Shown here one piece after another: positions 35,570-45,297 of a stretch of DNA of 64,000 nt. The notes beneath the pieces were generated by a model that ran no database searches, was not told where the DNA came from, and worked only from the letters and a program-made list of their open reading frames with translations. The stretch is from Acidipropionibacterium virtanenii (GTDB lineage Bacteria > Actinomycetota > Actinomycetes > Propionibacteriales > Propionibacteriaceae). The stretch spans positions 558,001 through 622,000 of the forward strand of contig NZ_CP025198.1 in NCBI RefSeq assembly GCF_003325455.1. The letters run 5' to 3'. Both the position numbers and the translations under genes were made by a program. Each line of letters opens with the position of its first letter. The first letter of the stretch is position 1.

Positions 35570-37840
35570 ATGAGCGACCTGGAATCCGGCTGCCCTGTAC
35601 CCCACTCCTCAGGAACTCACTCCTCAGGACCCCACATGTCAGGTCAGGGAGGCAACCCCGCCGACTCCTGCCAGCCGCGTCTGCCGCACCCGACCCAGGG
35701 ACAGGCCAACCACGAGCACTGGCCGAACAAGCTCAACCTGAAGGTTCTCAGCGAGAACGCCGACGTCATCAACCCGCTGGACCCGGGCTTCGACTACAAG
35801 CACGAGTTCGAGAGCCTCGACTACGAGGCTCTCAAGGCCGACATCAAGGAGCTGCTCACCACCTCCCAGGACTGGTGGCCCGCCGATTTCGGCAACTACG
35901 GCCCGATGATCATCCGGGTGGCCTGGCACTCCGCCGGCACCTACCGCAAGTGGGACGGCCGCGGTGGCGCCGGCACAGGCCAGCAGCGCTTCGCCCCGCT
36001 GAACTCCTGGCCCGACAACGGCAACACCGACAAGGGACGCCGACTGCTGTGGCCCGTCAAGAAGAAGTACGGCAGGAAGATCTCCTGGGCCGATCTGATG
36101 ATCCTGGCCGGTAACGTCGCCCTGGAGGAGATGGGCTTCAAGCCGCTGGGATTCGGCGGCGGACGCGTCGACGCCTGGGAGCCCGAGGACGTCTACTACG
36201 GCACCGAGCCCGAGTTCAAGCAGACGTCTGACCGGATGTCCGGCGAGGGCACCGAGCGCGAGCTCGAGAAGCCCTTGGCCGCCACTGTGCAAGGGCTCAT
36301 CTACGTCGACCCCGAGGGCCCCGAGGGACAGCCAGACCCGGTCGTCTCGGCACGCGACATTCGCCTCACCTTCGGCGGGATGGGCATGGAGGACGACGAG
36401 ATCGTCGCCCTGATCGCCGGCGGCCACACCTTCGGCAAGTCCCACGGCGCCGCCCCCGACGACAAGTACGTCGGCGCCGAGCCCGAGGCGGCCCCCATCG
36501 AGCAGCAGGGCCTGGGCTGGAAGAACTCCTACGGCACCGGCAAGGGCGACGACACCATCGTCTCCGGCCTGGAGGTGACCTGGACCTACCACCCCACCCG
36601 CTGGGACGACGAGTTCCTCCACATCCTGTTCGCCTACGAGTGGGAGCCCGTCAAGGGCGAGGGCGGCCACTGGCACTGGCGCCCCAAGGACGGCGCCGGC
36701 CAGGACATGGTGCCGATGGCCCACTCGGCCGCCAAGCGCGAGCCCCGGATGTTCACCTCCGACATCGCGCTGCGCGCCGACCCCGGCTTCGAGAGGATCG
36801 CCCGGGAGTTCCACCTCGATCAGGACAAGTTCGCCGACGCCTTCGCCCGCGCGTGGTTCAAGCTGACCCACCGCGACATGGGCCCCAAGTCGCGGTACCT
36901 GGGCCCCGAGGTGCCTGCCGAGGACTTCATCTGGCAGGATCCGCTGCCCGCCCGCGACCACGAGCTGATCGATGACGCCGATGTCGCGGCGCTGAAGAGG
37001 ACCATCCTCGATTCCGGGCTGTCGGTGGCCGAGCTGGTCAAGACCGCCTGGGCGTCCGCGTCGACCTTCCGCAAGGGGGACAAGCGCGGCGGCGCCAACG
37101 GCGGGCGGATCCGCCTGGAGCCCCAGCGCGGATGGGAGGTCAACGAGCCTGCGGAACTCGCCCGGGTGCTCGACGTCTACGAGGGCGTCAAGCGCGACTT
37201 CGACGGCGCCAATGCTCCGAAGAAGGTCTCGATCGCCGACCTCGTCGTTCTCGGCGGGGCCGCCGCCGTGGAGAAGGCTGCCGCCGACGCCGGCACCCCG
37301 GTCGAGGTGCCCTTCGCGCCCGGCCGTGTCGACGCCACCCAGGAGCAGACCGACGTCGACGCCTTCAACCTGCTGGAGCCGACCGCGGACGGGTTCCGCA
37401 ACTACTGGCGCCCCGGCCACCGGCTGCCCGCTGAGAACCTGCTGGTGGACCGCGCCGCCCAGCTCAGCCTCACCCCGCCCGAGATGACCGTCCTGGTCGG
37501 CGGACTGCGGGCCCTCGGCGCCACCTACAAGGGCTCGTCACTCGACGTGATGACCGACCTTCCCGGCGTGCTCAGCAACGATTTCTTCTCCAACCTGCTG
37601 GAGCTCGGCAACGAGTGGAAGCCCCTGGACAAGGGCGGGAACGCCTTCCAGGCATCCGACGAGGTGACCGGGGAGAAGAAGTGGACCGGCACCCGCAACG
37701 ACCTGGTGTTCTCCTCGAACGCCGAGCTGCGGGCCATCGCCGAGTTCTACGGCGCCGACGACGCCCAGGAGAAGTTCGTCCGCGATTTCGTGGCGGCCTG
37801 GGTGAAGGTCTCGAACCTGGACCGCTTCGACCTGCGCTGA
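35570..37840 (+). CDS. katG: Catalase-peroxidase KatG
   Basis: 756 residues, normal two-domain length. The distal heme site is RVAWHSAG (R116, W119, H120) and the proximal His is in [10 protein letters not shown] (His286). The residues of the Met-Tyr-Trp adduct appear conserved (W119, Tyr in LIYVDPEG, Met in FGGMGM), as does the access-channel Asp (SWPDN). It removes hydrogen peroxide and can use peroxides to oxidise donors. A His/Ser-rich N-terminal extension ([13 protein letters not shown]) precedes the core. It is regulated with the upstream Fur-type gene. Confidence 0.97.
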   Translation: MSDLESGCPVPHSSGTHSSGPHMSGQGGNPADSCQPRLPHPTQGQANHEHWPNKLNLKVLSENADVINPLDPGFDYKHEFESLDYEALKADIKELLTTSQDWWPADFGNYGPMIIRVAWHSAGTYRKWDGRGGAGTGQQRFAPLNSWPDNGNTDKGRRLLWPVKKKYGRKISWADLMILAGNVALEEMGFKPLGFGGGRVDAWEPEDVYYGTEPEFKQTSDRMSGEGTERELEKPLAATVQGLIYVDPEGPEGQPDPVVSARDIRLTFGGMGMEDDEIVALIAGGHTFGKSHGAAPDDKYVGAEPEAAPIEQQGLGWKNSYGTGKGDDTIVSGLEVTWTYHPTRWDDEFLHILFAYEWEPVKGEGGHWHWRPKDGAGQDMVPMAHSAAKREPRMFTSDIALRADPGFERIAREFHLDQDKFADAFARAWFKLTHRDMGPKSRYLGPEVPAEDFIWQDPLPARDHELIDDADVAALKRTILDSGLSVAELVKTAWASASTFRKGDKRGGANGGRIRLEPQRGWEVNEPAELARVLDVYEGVKRDFDGANAPKKVSIADLVVLGGAAAVEKAAADAGTPVEVPFAPGRVDATQEQTDVDAFNLLEPTADGFRNYWRPGHRLPAENLLVDRAAQLSLTPPEMTVLVGGLRALGATYKGSSLDVMTDLPGVLSNDFFSNLLELGNEWKPLDKGGNAFQASDEVTGEKKWTGTRNDLVFSSNAELRAIAEFYGADDAQEKFVRDFVAAWVKVSNLDRFDLR

Positions 37841-37866
37841 GCCCTGTCCGGGCCCGTCATACGTGA

Positions 37867-37934
37867 CCGATCTCCCGACAGATCGAGGTTTTCAGCCCGA
37901 ACGGGCTCACAACCCCGATCTGTCGGGAGATCGG
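37867..37934. terminator. Long two-way terminator hairpin between katG and dps
   Basis: Perfect 19-bp inverted repeat (37867-37885 and 37916-37934) with a 30-nt loop that contains its own small hairpin (GCCCGAACGGGC). The right arm is followed by TTTT on the plus strand, suiting katG; the other strand serves the converging dps transcript less clearly. Confidence 0.8.
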
Positions 37935-37965
37935 TTTTCCGACCACGACCCCTGAAGCAGGGGTC

Positions 37966-38505
37966 TCACTCGTAGTCCGGAACCCTCGTCTCGGCGCTGA
38001 TGAACCAGGCCTGCTGCTCCAGTGCCGCAATGTGGTCGTGGAGCAGGTCGGAGGTCGTCGGATCCTCGGCGTCGACGTCGTCGTGGACCGTGCGCATCGT
38101 CCGCACCGCTGACTCGATGGCGGCGACCACCAGGTTGATGGCGTCATGGGTGGTCATCTCACCCTGCGGGAGGTCCGGAAGGGTGGTGGTGCCGGCCACC
38201 ACGCTCGGGCGACCGTCGGGGGTGGCGTGCAGGGCCCTCATCCGCTCCGCGATGATGTCGGCGGCGCCGCGAGCCGCGACGACCACCTCGTCGAGATTGA
38301 GATGAAGGTCCCGGAAGTTCGGCCCCACGATGTTCCAGTGGGCCTGCTTGCCCACCAGGTGCAGCGCGATGAGATCCACCAGCACCCGCTGCAGGTTCTC
38401 GGCCAGCCCCGGCGATGCGACGAAGCCGTGCTCCGCGTTCTCCCTGGCGGTCTCGGTGGCCCCGGTCGGCCGGGGGACGTTGATCTGAAGTCGGTCAGTC
38501 ATCAT
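37966..38505 (-). CDS. dps: Dps ferritin-like DNA-protection protein
   Basis: About 179 residues; two adjacent ATGs (38505 and 38502) follow AAGGAG and either could be used. The Dps ferroxidase motif is plain: QAHWNIVGPNFRDLHLNLDE with His, Asp and Glu ligands, in a four-helix bundle. The protein forms dodecamers that oxidise iron with peroxide and shield DNA. It converges on katG, as expected for an oxidative-stress cluster. Confidence 0.93.
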   Translation of the reverse strand: MMTDRLQINVPRPTGATETARENAEHGFVASPGLAENLQRVLVDLIALHLVGKQAHWNIVGPNFRDLHLNLDEVVVAARGAADIIAERMRALHATPDGRPSVVAGTTTLPDLPQGEMTTHDAINLVVAAIESAVRTMRTVHDDVDAEDPTTSDLLHDHIAALEQQAWFISAETRVPDYE

Positions 38506-38575
38506 GTTCTCCTTGTCCTGTTGCGTCGTCATGTCGGTATGTCGCTGTGTGCCGCGTCTGCGCCGGGTTTCCGGG

Positions 38576-39757
38576 TCACCTGATGCTCCGGGCGATCTCG
38601 TCGCGATCGGTCGGGCGGCGGGCCAGCAGCGTGCGCGCGGCGTCCAGCCGGCCCTCGGCCTGCCACAGCAGGACGCCGACCGGTGCGCCGGTGCTGTCGA
38701 GATAGACGGCGACCGGCTCTCCGTCGCCGGTCTCGGTCGCCAGCACCTCCAGACTCGGGTCCAGGGTGCCGACGGCCTGCCAGCCCACCCCGAAGACCAC
38801 CGAGTAGAAGTACGGGGTGTAGGCGTAGGGCTCCGGGTCCCCCGCCATCGAGCGGCCCACCGCACGCCCCATCTTGCGGGCGCTGTCCACGTGCTCCACG
38901 CGGGTGCGTCCCAGGATGGCGTCCGGGTACGAGGCGACGTCCCCGGCGGCCCAGACGGCCTCGTCGGAGGTCTTGAGGTGGGCGTCGACCACGATCCCGT
39001 CGTCCACCTCCAGGCCGGCCGCCTCGGCGAGCTCGGTCGCCGGGACCGTCCCCAGTCCGGCGATCACCGCGTCGGCTCTCAGGGCGTTGCCGTCGTCGAG
39101 GGTCACGATCGTCGCCTGGCCGTCCCTGCCGATGACAGAGGCCTGCCTGCCCGGCAGCAACTGCACCCCGGCGTCGGTGAACAGGCGCTGGTAACCCGAT
39201 GCGATCTCGGAGGGGAACATCGAGCCCCCGAGGGTCTCCTCGGGGAACACGAGGGTCACCTCGCAGCCCTGACCGATGAGTGCCGCGGCCAACTCGGAGC
39301 CGATGTAGCCGCCGCCCACGATGACGAATCGGCGGCCGGGGGTCGCGAGGCGACGCACCCGGTGGTAGTCGTCGGCGCTGCGGAAGTAGATGACGGCGTC
39401 ATCCTGGGCGTCGTCGAGCTGACGGGGATGGACGCCGGTGGCCAGCAGCAGCCGCTCGTACCCGACATCCTCGCCCTCGGCCGTGCGCACCTGGTGCTTC
39501 TCGCGGTCGATGGAGGTCACCTCGGTCTCCAGATCCAGGTCCGCGCCGGTCTCCGGCTGAGTGCCCAGCGGCACCTGGCTCCATCCGAAGCTCGGATCGG
39601 TCCACAGCTTCTTGGTCAGCGCGGGCCGGGTGTACGGCGGATCGACGTCGGCGCTGAGAATTCCGATCGTGCCCTCGCCGTCCAGCTCGCGAATGCCTCG
39701 CGCCGCCCCGTCGGCGACCATGCCGCCGCCGATGATCAGATACTTGTAGGTTCTCAT
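38576..39757 (-). CDS. FAD-dependent NAD(P)H oxidoreductase (ferredoxin-reductase-like)
   Basis: 393 residues from ATG at 39757, with AAGGAGGG upstream. Two Rossmann motifs are seen: LIIGGGMVADGAA for FAD at the N-terminus and FVIVGGGYIGSELA for NAD(P)H near residue 150. DEAVWAAGDVA is the second FAD-binding motif. Family members reduce ferredoxins, rubredoxins or disulphides; a C-terminal reductase domain is present. It lies 70 bp upstream of dps on the same strand and may be co-transcribed. The electron acceptor is unknown. Confidence 0.87.
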   Translation of the reverse strand: MRTYKYLIIGGGMVADGAARGIRELDGEGTIGILSADVDPPYTRPALTKKLWTDPSFGWSQVPLGTQPETGADLDLETEVTSIDREKHQVRTAEGEDVGYERLLLATGVHPRQLDDAQDDAVIYFRSADDYHRVRRLATPGRRFVIVGGGYIGSELAAALIGQGCEVTLVFPEETLGGSMFPSEIASGYQRLFTDAGVQLLPGRQASVIGRDGQATIVTLDDGNALRADAVIAGLGTVPATELAEAAGLEVDDGIVVDAHLKTSDEAVWAAGDVASYPDAILGRTRVEHVDSARKMGRAVGRSMAGDPEPYAYTPYFYSVVFGVGWQAVGTLDPSLEVLATETGDGEPVAVYLDSTGAPVGVLLWQAEGRLDAARTLLARRPTDRDEIARSIR

Positions 39758-39812
39758 CTGCCCTCCTTGCATTCGTCGTTCCTGTGCTCATCGCCGGGAA
39801 GGATCGGCCCGG

Positions 39813-40712
39813 TCAAGGGGTGGGCCGCCCGCCATTGACGTTGAGCGTCTCGCCCAGCACGTAGCTGGATTCCGATGAGGTGAGGAAGACGTAGGCCGGC
39901 GCCAGTTCGGTGGGCTGCCCCGCACGACCCAGAGGCGTGTTCTTGCCGAAATCGGGCAGCGCCTCCTTCGGCTGGCCCTCCGAGACCTGAAGAGGCGTCC
40001 AGATGGGCCCGGGAGCCACCGCGTTGACCCGGATTCCGCGCGGCGCCAGCTGCTGGGCGAGACCCTTGGTGAAGTTGTTGATCGCGGCCTTCGTGGAGGC
40101 GTAGTCGAGCAGGATGGGCGCCGGCTGGTAGGCCTCGATCGACGTCGTGTTGACGATCGTCGATCCGGGCGCCAGGCAGGGCACGGCGGCCCGCACGATG
40201 CGGAACTGGGCCAGGATGTTCACCTGATAGGTGCTGAGCAGCTGCTCGTCGGAGATGTCCTCGATCGACTCTGTGAAGATCTGTCGCCCGGCGTTGTTCA
40301 CCAGCGCGTCCAGGCCGTTGAGCCCGGCCACCGCGTCGGCGACCACGCTGCGGCAGAAGTCCGGATCGGCGACGTCCCCGGGCAGCGTGATGACGCGCCG
40401 GCCGGCGCGTTCGATGAGTTCGGCGACATCCTGGGCGTCCTCCTCCTCGTCGGGCAGGTAGGACATGGCCACATCGGCGCCCTCACGTGCGAAGGCGATC
40501 GCGGTGGCCGCCCCGATGCCTGAGTCCGAGCCGGTGATGAGGGCCTTGCGCCCCGCCAGGCGACCGGTGCCGACGTAGCTGTCCTCACCGCGATCGGTCT
40601 GCGGCTTCAGCGCCGCGTCGAGCCCGGGCTCGGGCTGGTCCTGCTCCGGCGGGGAGATGGAGGGGTATCGGGTGACTGGATTCTGGAAGGTGAGCTGTGA
40701 GACGTCTGCCAT
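39813..40712 (-). CDS. SDR-family oxidoreductase (YhdF/YdaD-type general stress dehydrogenase)
   Basis: 299 residues from ATG at 40712. A proline-rich N-terminal extension (QDQPEPGLDAALKPQTDRGED) is typical of the YhdF/YdaD branch. The core has TGSDSGIG, NNAG, a catalytic Ser (NTTSIEAYQ) and Tyr-Lys in DYASTKAA, and ends with LNVNGGRPTP. Bacillus relatives are sigma-B general stress proteins. It is probably NADP-linked; the physiological substrate is unknown. Confidence 0.87.
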   Translation of the reverse strand: MADVSQLTFQNPVTRYPSISPPEQDQPEPGLDAALKPQTDRGEDSYVGTGRLAGRKALITGSDSGIGAATAIAFAREGADVAMSYLPDEEEDAQDVAELIERAGRRVITLPGDVADPDFCRSVVADAVAGLNGLDALVNNAGRQIFTESIEDISDEQLLSTYQVNILAQFRIVRAAVPCLAPGSTIVNTTSIEAYQPAPILLDYASTKAAINNFTKGLAQQLAPRGIRVNAVAPGPIWTPLQVSEGQPKEALPDFGKNTPLGRAGQPTELAPAYVFLTSSESSYVLGETLNVNGGRPTP

Positions 40713-40877
40713 GATGGTCCTCCCATCGGGTCGGTGTCGAAGGTTCTGAACGGGTCCCGGCGTACCACCAGGGCGGTGGGCCGCGCCGCGGTCGTCGAGC
40801 GGGGGAGCGTGCCCGGGGATCGGCGAACTGTCGTCCGCATCCCCGAGCACGCTCCGGTACTGCAGTCGCGACGGCCC

Positions 40878-41135
40878 TCACTGACCGCCGTGGCTGTGCT
40901 CGCCGCCCTCGACCTTGGCCTCCCGGGGCTGTGCCTGAGCCCCCTCGCGACCGGCCTCGTGCGGATCGGCGGCGTTCTTCTCGCCGAACTTCCCGCTGCT
41001 CTGCTGACCGGCCTCGTGGGGATCGGCAGCGTTCTTCTCGCCGAACTTCCCAGTGCTCTGCTGGCCGCCCTTCTGAGCCTGCTCCTCGGTGTCGGAGCGA
41101 TTTCCGAACTGTCCCGGATTGTTCTTGTCAGCCAT
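40878..41135 (-). CDS. KGG/YciG-type repeat stress protein
   Basis: 85 residues, extremely hydrophilic, glycine- and lysine-rich with no hydrophobic core, likely disordered. It contains three imperfect repeats of a unit like GQQSSGKFGEKNAADPHEAG; two consecutive units are nearly identical in protein and DNA. The YciG/Con-10 KGG family is induced by desiccation, osmotic and stationary-phase stress. AGGAG precedes the start. Confidence 0.85.
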   Translation of the reverse strand: MADKNNPGQFGNRSDTEEQAQKGGQQSTGKFGEKNAADPHEAGQQSSGKFGEKNAADPHEAGREGAQAQPREAKVEGGEHSHGGQ

Positions 41136-41553
41136 TGTTCAGGCTCCTCTCTTTGCATTCCGCTTCACTGGATCTCCGATGTCCAGCTGCCAGTGACGCT
41201 ACTGCGGGGGACCGACGAGTCAACCGGCTTCTCCAACTTTTTTCCAGATCGGCGTCACACTCCCGTCCGCACTGTAAAAACCCTGGTCAGAACGCAGTGA
41301 TGTGGTTGTGTCAGGTGTGCTTACCCGGGATGCGATGAAGGTTCCGGCCGTTTCACCCTTTGGGGTGTGTCGCCCGGAGATGACGGCCGTTACCGTTGCG
41401 AACGGTGGCTGCGGCGGAAATCAGCCGGGGGCATCCTCTCCGCAGCCGCCGCCAAATATGTACGACGTACCTGTCGGTGGACCAGTCATTTCATGAAGGG
41501 CTCGTTCTCGTGGCGGCTCTTGGTGTGGAAAAGCGCACGGGAAGGAGGTCGGT
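41136..41553. other. Intergenic region, 418 bp
   Basis: No gene is supported; frames crossing it lack start signals. It holds the promoter regions of the divergent KGG protein and lipoprotein genes. AT-richer patches occur near 41240 and 41275. Confidence 0.4.
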
Positions 41554-42048
41554 ATGAGGCCAGCATCCATGCGGATCCGGCGCCCCACGGGGCTCCTCAT
41601 GGCGCTGCTGCTCTGCCTGGTGGCCGGATGCTCGGCAAGCTGGCCGCGCGATACCAGTGGCTCTCTGGATGCGGCCACCGGTGGGACACTGCGCGTCGGG
41701 GTCTCGGTGAATCCTCCCTGGGTCACCCGCGCGCCGAACGGCGGCGTCAGTGGCAGTGAGGCACGACTGGTCCGAGGGTATGCGCGCACGATCGATGCCG
41801 ATATCCGCTGGCGGGTCGGCTCCGAGAGCGTGCTGGCCGAGGAGATCCGCGACGGCGAGCTGGACGTCGTCATCGGAGGACTGACGTCGAAATCCCCGTG
41901 GACCGACAAGATGGCGCTCACCCGTCCCTATCGGACGGTCACGGCGCCCGATGGCAGTTCGGTGAAGATGGTCATGGGGGCACCGCTGGGGGAGAATGCC
42001 CTGCTGGTCTCTCTGGAGAAGTATCTGGCCGAGCACGGAGCCCGGTGA
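41554..42048 (+). CDS. Lipoprotein with a short extracellular solute-binding domain
   Basis: 164 residues. A signal peptide with lipobox (LLCLVAGCS) places it on the outer face of the membrane. The rest resembles family 3 solute-binding proteins: TLRVGVSVNPPWV, then LVRGYARTIDADIRW and IRDGELDVVIGGLT. Usual family members have about 250 residues, so roughly the second lobe is shortened or missing. The next gene begins at its stop codon (1-nt overlap), which suggests coupling to the CDF-like protein. It could be a degraded transporter subunit or a specialised binding lipoprotein. Confidence 0.75.
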   Translation: MRPASMRIRRPTGLLMALLLCLVAGCSASWPRDTSGSLDAATGGTLRVGVSVNPPWVTRAPNGGVSGSEARLVRGYARTIDADIRWRVGSESVLAEEIRDGELDVVIGGLTSKSPWTDKMALTRPYRTVTAPDGSSVKMVMGAPLGENALLVSLEKYLAEHGAR

Positions 42049-43070
42049 TGAGTGGCGCCTCGGTGGACGTGCAGTCGGGAGCCGGTGAGCGCAGCCTGCC
42101 CGAGGAGCCCAGCCGGGCCCTGCGATCGGCTATCAGGCTCGAATGGGTGACGATCGCCTCCCAGATCGTCATCACCGTGCTGGTGGCCGTGGTCTCCGGG
42201 CAGTCCCAGGCGATGAAGGTCGCCTGGATCGACGATCTGCTCTCGGTTCTGCCGCCGGCCGCATTCCTCATCGCCACTCGCAGGATCCGGCGCCCACCCG
42301 ACATCGACCACCCTTACGGCTACCACCGCTCGATCGGCGTCGCGCATCTGGTCGCAGGCTCGGCGCTCTTCGCGATGGGCGCCTATCTGGCCCTCGATTC
42401 GGCGATGACGCTGATCACGGTCGAGCGCCCGCCGATCGGGATCACGGTGCTCGTAGGCTGGCAGGTATGGGCCGGCTGGCTGATGATCGTCGTGATGGGC
42501 GTCACCAATGTGGCTCCGGTGATCCTGGGGCACTACAAGATGAAGCTTGCCGAGCCGCTCCACGACAAGGTGCTCTACGCCGACGCGAAGATGAGTCGGG
42601 CGAACTGGACGTCTGCACTGGCGACGATCGTGGGCGTCCTCGGTGTGGGTCTGGGCTGGTGGTGGGCGGACGCGGCGGCGGCCATCGCGGTGTCCATATC
42701 GATCCTCAGGGACGGCGTCAGCAATATCCGAAGCGCCGTCGGCGGGCTCACCGACCGCCGGGCCCGCAGCTATGACGACCGGCAGCCCCACCCGCTCGTC
42801 GGACGCATCGACGTCGAGCTCGCCTCGACCGGTTGGATCGACCACGCGGTCAGCCGGGTCCGCGACGAGGGGCACCTGTTCCACGTCGAGGCCTTCGTCG
42901 TCCCCGCGGACGGACGGCCGCTGACGGCCGATCGGTGCGCCGAACTCGTGGACCGTCTGCGCTGCCTCGACTGGAAGGTCCACGACGTCGTCATCGCCCC
43001 GCTGCCCGAACTGCCCGCAGGACAGGCCTTCCCTCCCGAGCAGCCGAGCGCCGAGCAGGGCGGCCCGTGA
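42048..43070 (+). CDS. Cation diffusion facilitator-like membrane protein with altered metal site
   Basis: 340 residues, six predicted membrane helices and a C-terminal cytoplasmic domain (VELASTGWIDHAVSRVRDEGHLF...). Overall layout and HPYGYHR match the CDF family. By eye the metal ligands differ: the TM2 pair reads DDLLSVLP and the TM5 site DAKMSRAN, where classic members have Asp-x3-Asp and His-x3-Asp. It may carry another ion or have a regulatory role. The coding start overlaps the lipoprotein stop by one base. Confidence 0.8.
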   Translation: MSGASVDVQSGAGERSLPEEPSRALRSAIRLEWVTIASQIVITVLVAVVSGQSQAMKVAWIDDLLSVLPPAAFLIATRRIRRPPDIDHPYGYHRSIGVAHLVAGSALFAMGAYLALDSAMTLITVERPPIGITVLVGWQVWAGWLMIVVMGVTNVAPVILGHYKMKLAEPLHDKVLYADAKMSRANWTSALATIVGVLGVGLGWWWADAAAAIAVSISILRDGVSNIRSAVGGLTDRRARSYDDRQPHPLVGRIDVELASTGWIDHAVSRVRDEGHLFHVEAFVVPADGRPLTADRCAELVDRLRCLDWKVHDVVIAPLPELPAGQAFPPEQPSAEQGGP

Positions 43071-43155
43071 GCCCCGGACCTCGTCACCGGACAGACGACC
43101 GTAGACGGCCACACCCAAGAGCACACCCGATGGACGCACACCCGATGGAGGAGTC

Positions 43156-45285
43156 ATGACGGATCAGCAACACCAGGGCCGATCGACCGACGGACTCGAG
43201 CCGCGCACCCCGACCGGTGCCGCACCGAGCGACGAACCGGAGTCGGCGGCCCAGCAGGGGCAATTCCTCACCACCTCGCAGGGGGCCCGGCTGCGCGACA
43301 CCGACCACTCCCTGAAGGCCGGGCGGCGCGGGCCGGTCCTGTTGCAGGATCACCACCTGCGCGAGAAGATCACCCATTTCGATCACGAGCGGATTCCTGA
43401 ACGCGCGGTGCATGCCCGTGGGGCCGCCGCCCACGGCGTCTTCGAGAGCTACGGGACGGCATCGTCGGTGACACGCGCCGCCTTCCTCCAGCACGGCGCA
43501 GTGACGCCGACCTTCACCCGCTTCTCCACGGTGCTGGGTTCGCGCGGCTCGGCCGACACCGTGCGCGACACCCGCGGATTCGCCACCAAGTTCTACACCG
43601 GGGAGGGCACCTTCGACCTGGTGGGCAACAACATCCCGGTGTTCTTCATCCAGGACGGCATCAAGTTCCCCGACGTCATCCACGCCGCCAAACCGCATCC
43701 CGACCGGGAGATCCCGCAGGCCCAGTCGGCCCACGACACCTTCTGGGACTTCGTCTCCCTGCACACCGAGGCCCAGCATCACACCCTGTGGAACATGTCC
43801 GACCGCGGCATCCCGCGCTCCTTCCGGATGATGGAGGGTTTCGGCATCCACACTTTCCGGATGGAGAACGCCCAGGGGGAGCACACCCTGGTGAAGTTCC
43901 ACTGGAAGCCGGCGCTGGGCGTCCACTCCCTGACCTGGGAGGAGGCCCAGATGGTCTCCGGGATGGACCCCGACTTCCACCGCCGCGATCTGGCCGACGC
44001 CATCGAGTCCGGCGCCTTCCCGCAGTGGGAACTCGGCATCCAGGTCCTCGGCGACAACGAGAACCAGACCTTCGAGGGGATCGATCTGCTCGATCCCACC
44101 AAGATCGTGCCCGAGGAACTGGCGGCGGTTCAGGCCGTCGGCAGGCTGACGCTGACCAGGAACCCGGAGAACTATTTCGCCGAGACCGAGCAGGTGGCCT
44201 TCCACCCGGGCAACCTGCCTCCGGGCATCGACGTCACCGACGATCCTCTGCTGCAGGTGCGGCTGTTCTCCTACCAGGACACCCAGCTCACCCGGCTGGG
44301 CGGGCCGAACTGGAATCAGCTGCCCATCAACCGTCCCCATGCCCCGGTCAACGACATGCTGCGCGACGGCTACGGCGAGCAGGCCGACCACTCGGGGACG
44401 GCCCCCTACCGGCCCAACAGCCTCGACGGCGGCTGCCCCTTCACCGCCGGTGACGCCGAGCACGCGTTCACCGATCTTCCGGTGAGAGTGCCCGAATCGG
44501 TGAAGAACCGCGAGCTCGCCTCGAGTTTCGAGGACCACTACAGCCAGCCCAGGATGTTCTGGAGGAGCCTGACGCCGGTCGAGCAGCGTCACACCATCGC
44601 CGCCTACTCCTTCGAACTCGGCAAGTGCCGCGAATCGGCCGTCAGGCGACGCCAGCTCACCTGCCTGGCCCGGATCGACCCGACGCTGTGCCAGAGGGTG
44701 GCCGACGCCCTGGGAATGGAGGCGCCCGAACCCGCCGAGCCCCTCGACGACCGCCTCGATCCGAGCCCGGCGCTGTCCCAGCTGGGCCGCTCCTGGCCGG
44801 TGGACGGACGGAGAATCGGCGTCATCGTCGATCCCGACGATGCCGATGACGGCCTCGCCGATCTGCTGGAGGCGGTCGCGGACGCGTCGATGACGCCGGT
44901 GCTCGTCGCTCCCCGCGGCGGAACGGCGGCAGGACTCCCGGTCGACGAGACCTTCGCCACGGCGCGATCGGTGGAGTTCGACGCCATCATGGTGGGCGGC
45001 AATCCGGTGCCGACCGAGGACGCGACGCCGAGCCTGGATCAGAAGGCCGGCGCTCCGGCCGCGGCGGGCATAGACCCGCGCCTGGCCCTGATGATCCAGG
45101 AGTGCTGGCGTCATGCCAAGGCGATCGGAGCCTGGGGACGCGGGCGCCAGGTGATCGCCGAGGCGGGCGTGCAGGCCAGCCCCGGGGTCGTCGAGGACGA
45201 TCGTCCGGGCCCGGTGCTCGACGAACTCACCGAACTGCTCGGCGCCCACCGGGTCTGGCAGCGCTTCACTCCCGAGCGGGCATGA
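43156..45285 (+). CDS. katE: Large-subunit catalase (HPII type)
   Basis: 709 residues, the clade of large monofunctional catalases. The heme-site His lies in the segment ERAVHARGAAAHGVFE, the distal Asn in FDLVGNNIPVF, and the proximal Tyr in RLFSYQDTQLTRLGGPN. A C-terminal flavodoxin/DJ-1-like domain begins near residue 550 (RRIGVIVDPDDAD), as in E. coli HPII. It dismutates hydrogen peroxide. GGAGG precedes the start. The window thus encodes both a catalase-peroxidase and a large catalase. Confidence 0.96.
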   Translation: MTDQQHQGRSTDGLEPRTPTGAAPSDEPESAAQQGQFLTTSQGARLRDTDHSLKAGRRGPVLLQDHHLREKITHFDHERIPERAVHARGAAAHGVFESYGTASSVTRAAFLQHGAVTPTFTRFSTVLGSRGSADTVRDTRGFATKFYTGEGTFDLVGNNIPVFFIQDGIKFPDVIHAAKPHPDREIPQAQSAHDTFWDFVSLHTEAQHHTLWNMSDRGIPRSFRMMEGFGIHTFRMENAQGEHTLVKFHWKPALGVHSLTWEEAQMVSGMDPDFHRRDLADAIESGAFPQWELGIQVLGDNENQTFEGIDLLDPTKIVPEELAAVQAVGRLTLTRNPENYFAETEQVAFHPGNLPPGIDVTDDPLLQVRLFSYQDTQLTRLGGPNWNQLPINRPHAPVNDMLRDGYGEQADHSGTAPYRPNSLDGGCPFTAGDAEHAFTDLPVRVPESVKNRELASSFEDHYSQPRMFWRSLTPVEQRHTIAAYSFELGKCRESAVRRRQLTCLARIDPTLCQRVADALGMEAPEPAEPLDDRLDPSPALSQLGRSWPVDGRRIGVIVDPDDADDGLADLLEAVADASMTPVLVAPRGGTAAGLPVDETFATARSVEFDAIMVGGNPVPTEDATPSLDQKAGAPAAAGIDPRLALMIQECWRHAKAIGAWGRGRQVIAEAGVQASPGVVEDDRPGPVLDELTELLGAHRVWQRFTPERA

Positions 45286-45297
45286 CCGATGGTTCGG

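Noticed and set aside
35639-37420. 593-codon frame antisense to katG, and 721-codon frame antisense to katE (43084-45249).
   Set aside because: Shadow frames from GC-rich third positions; the sense strands encode full conserved enzymes.
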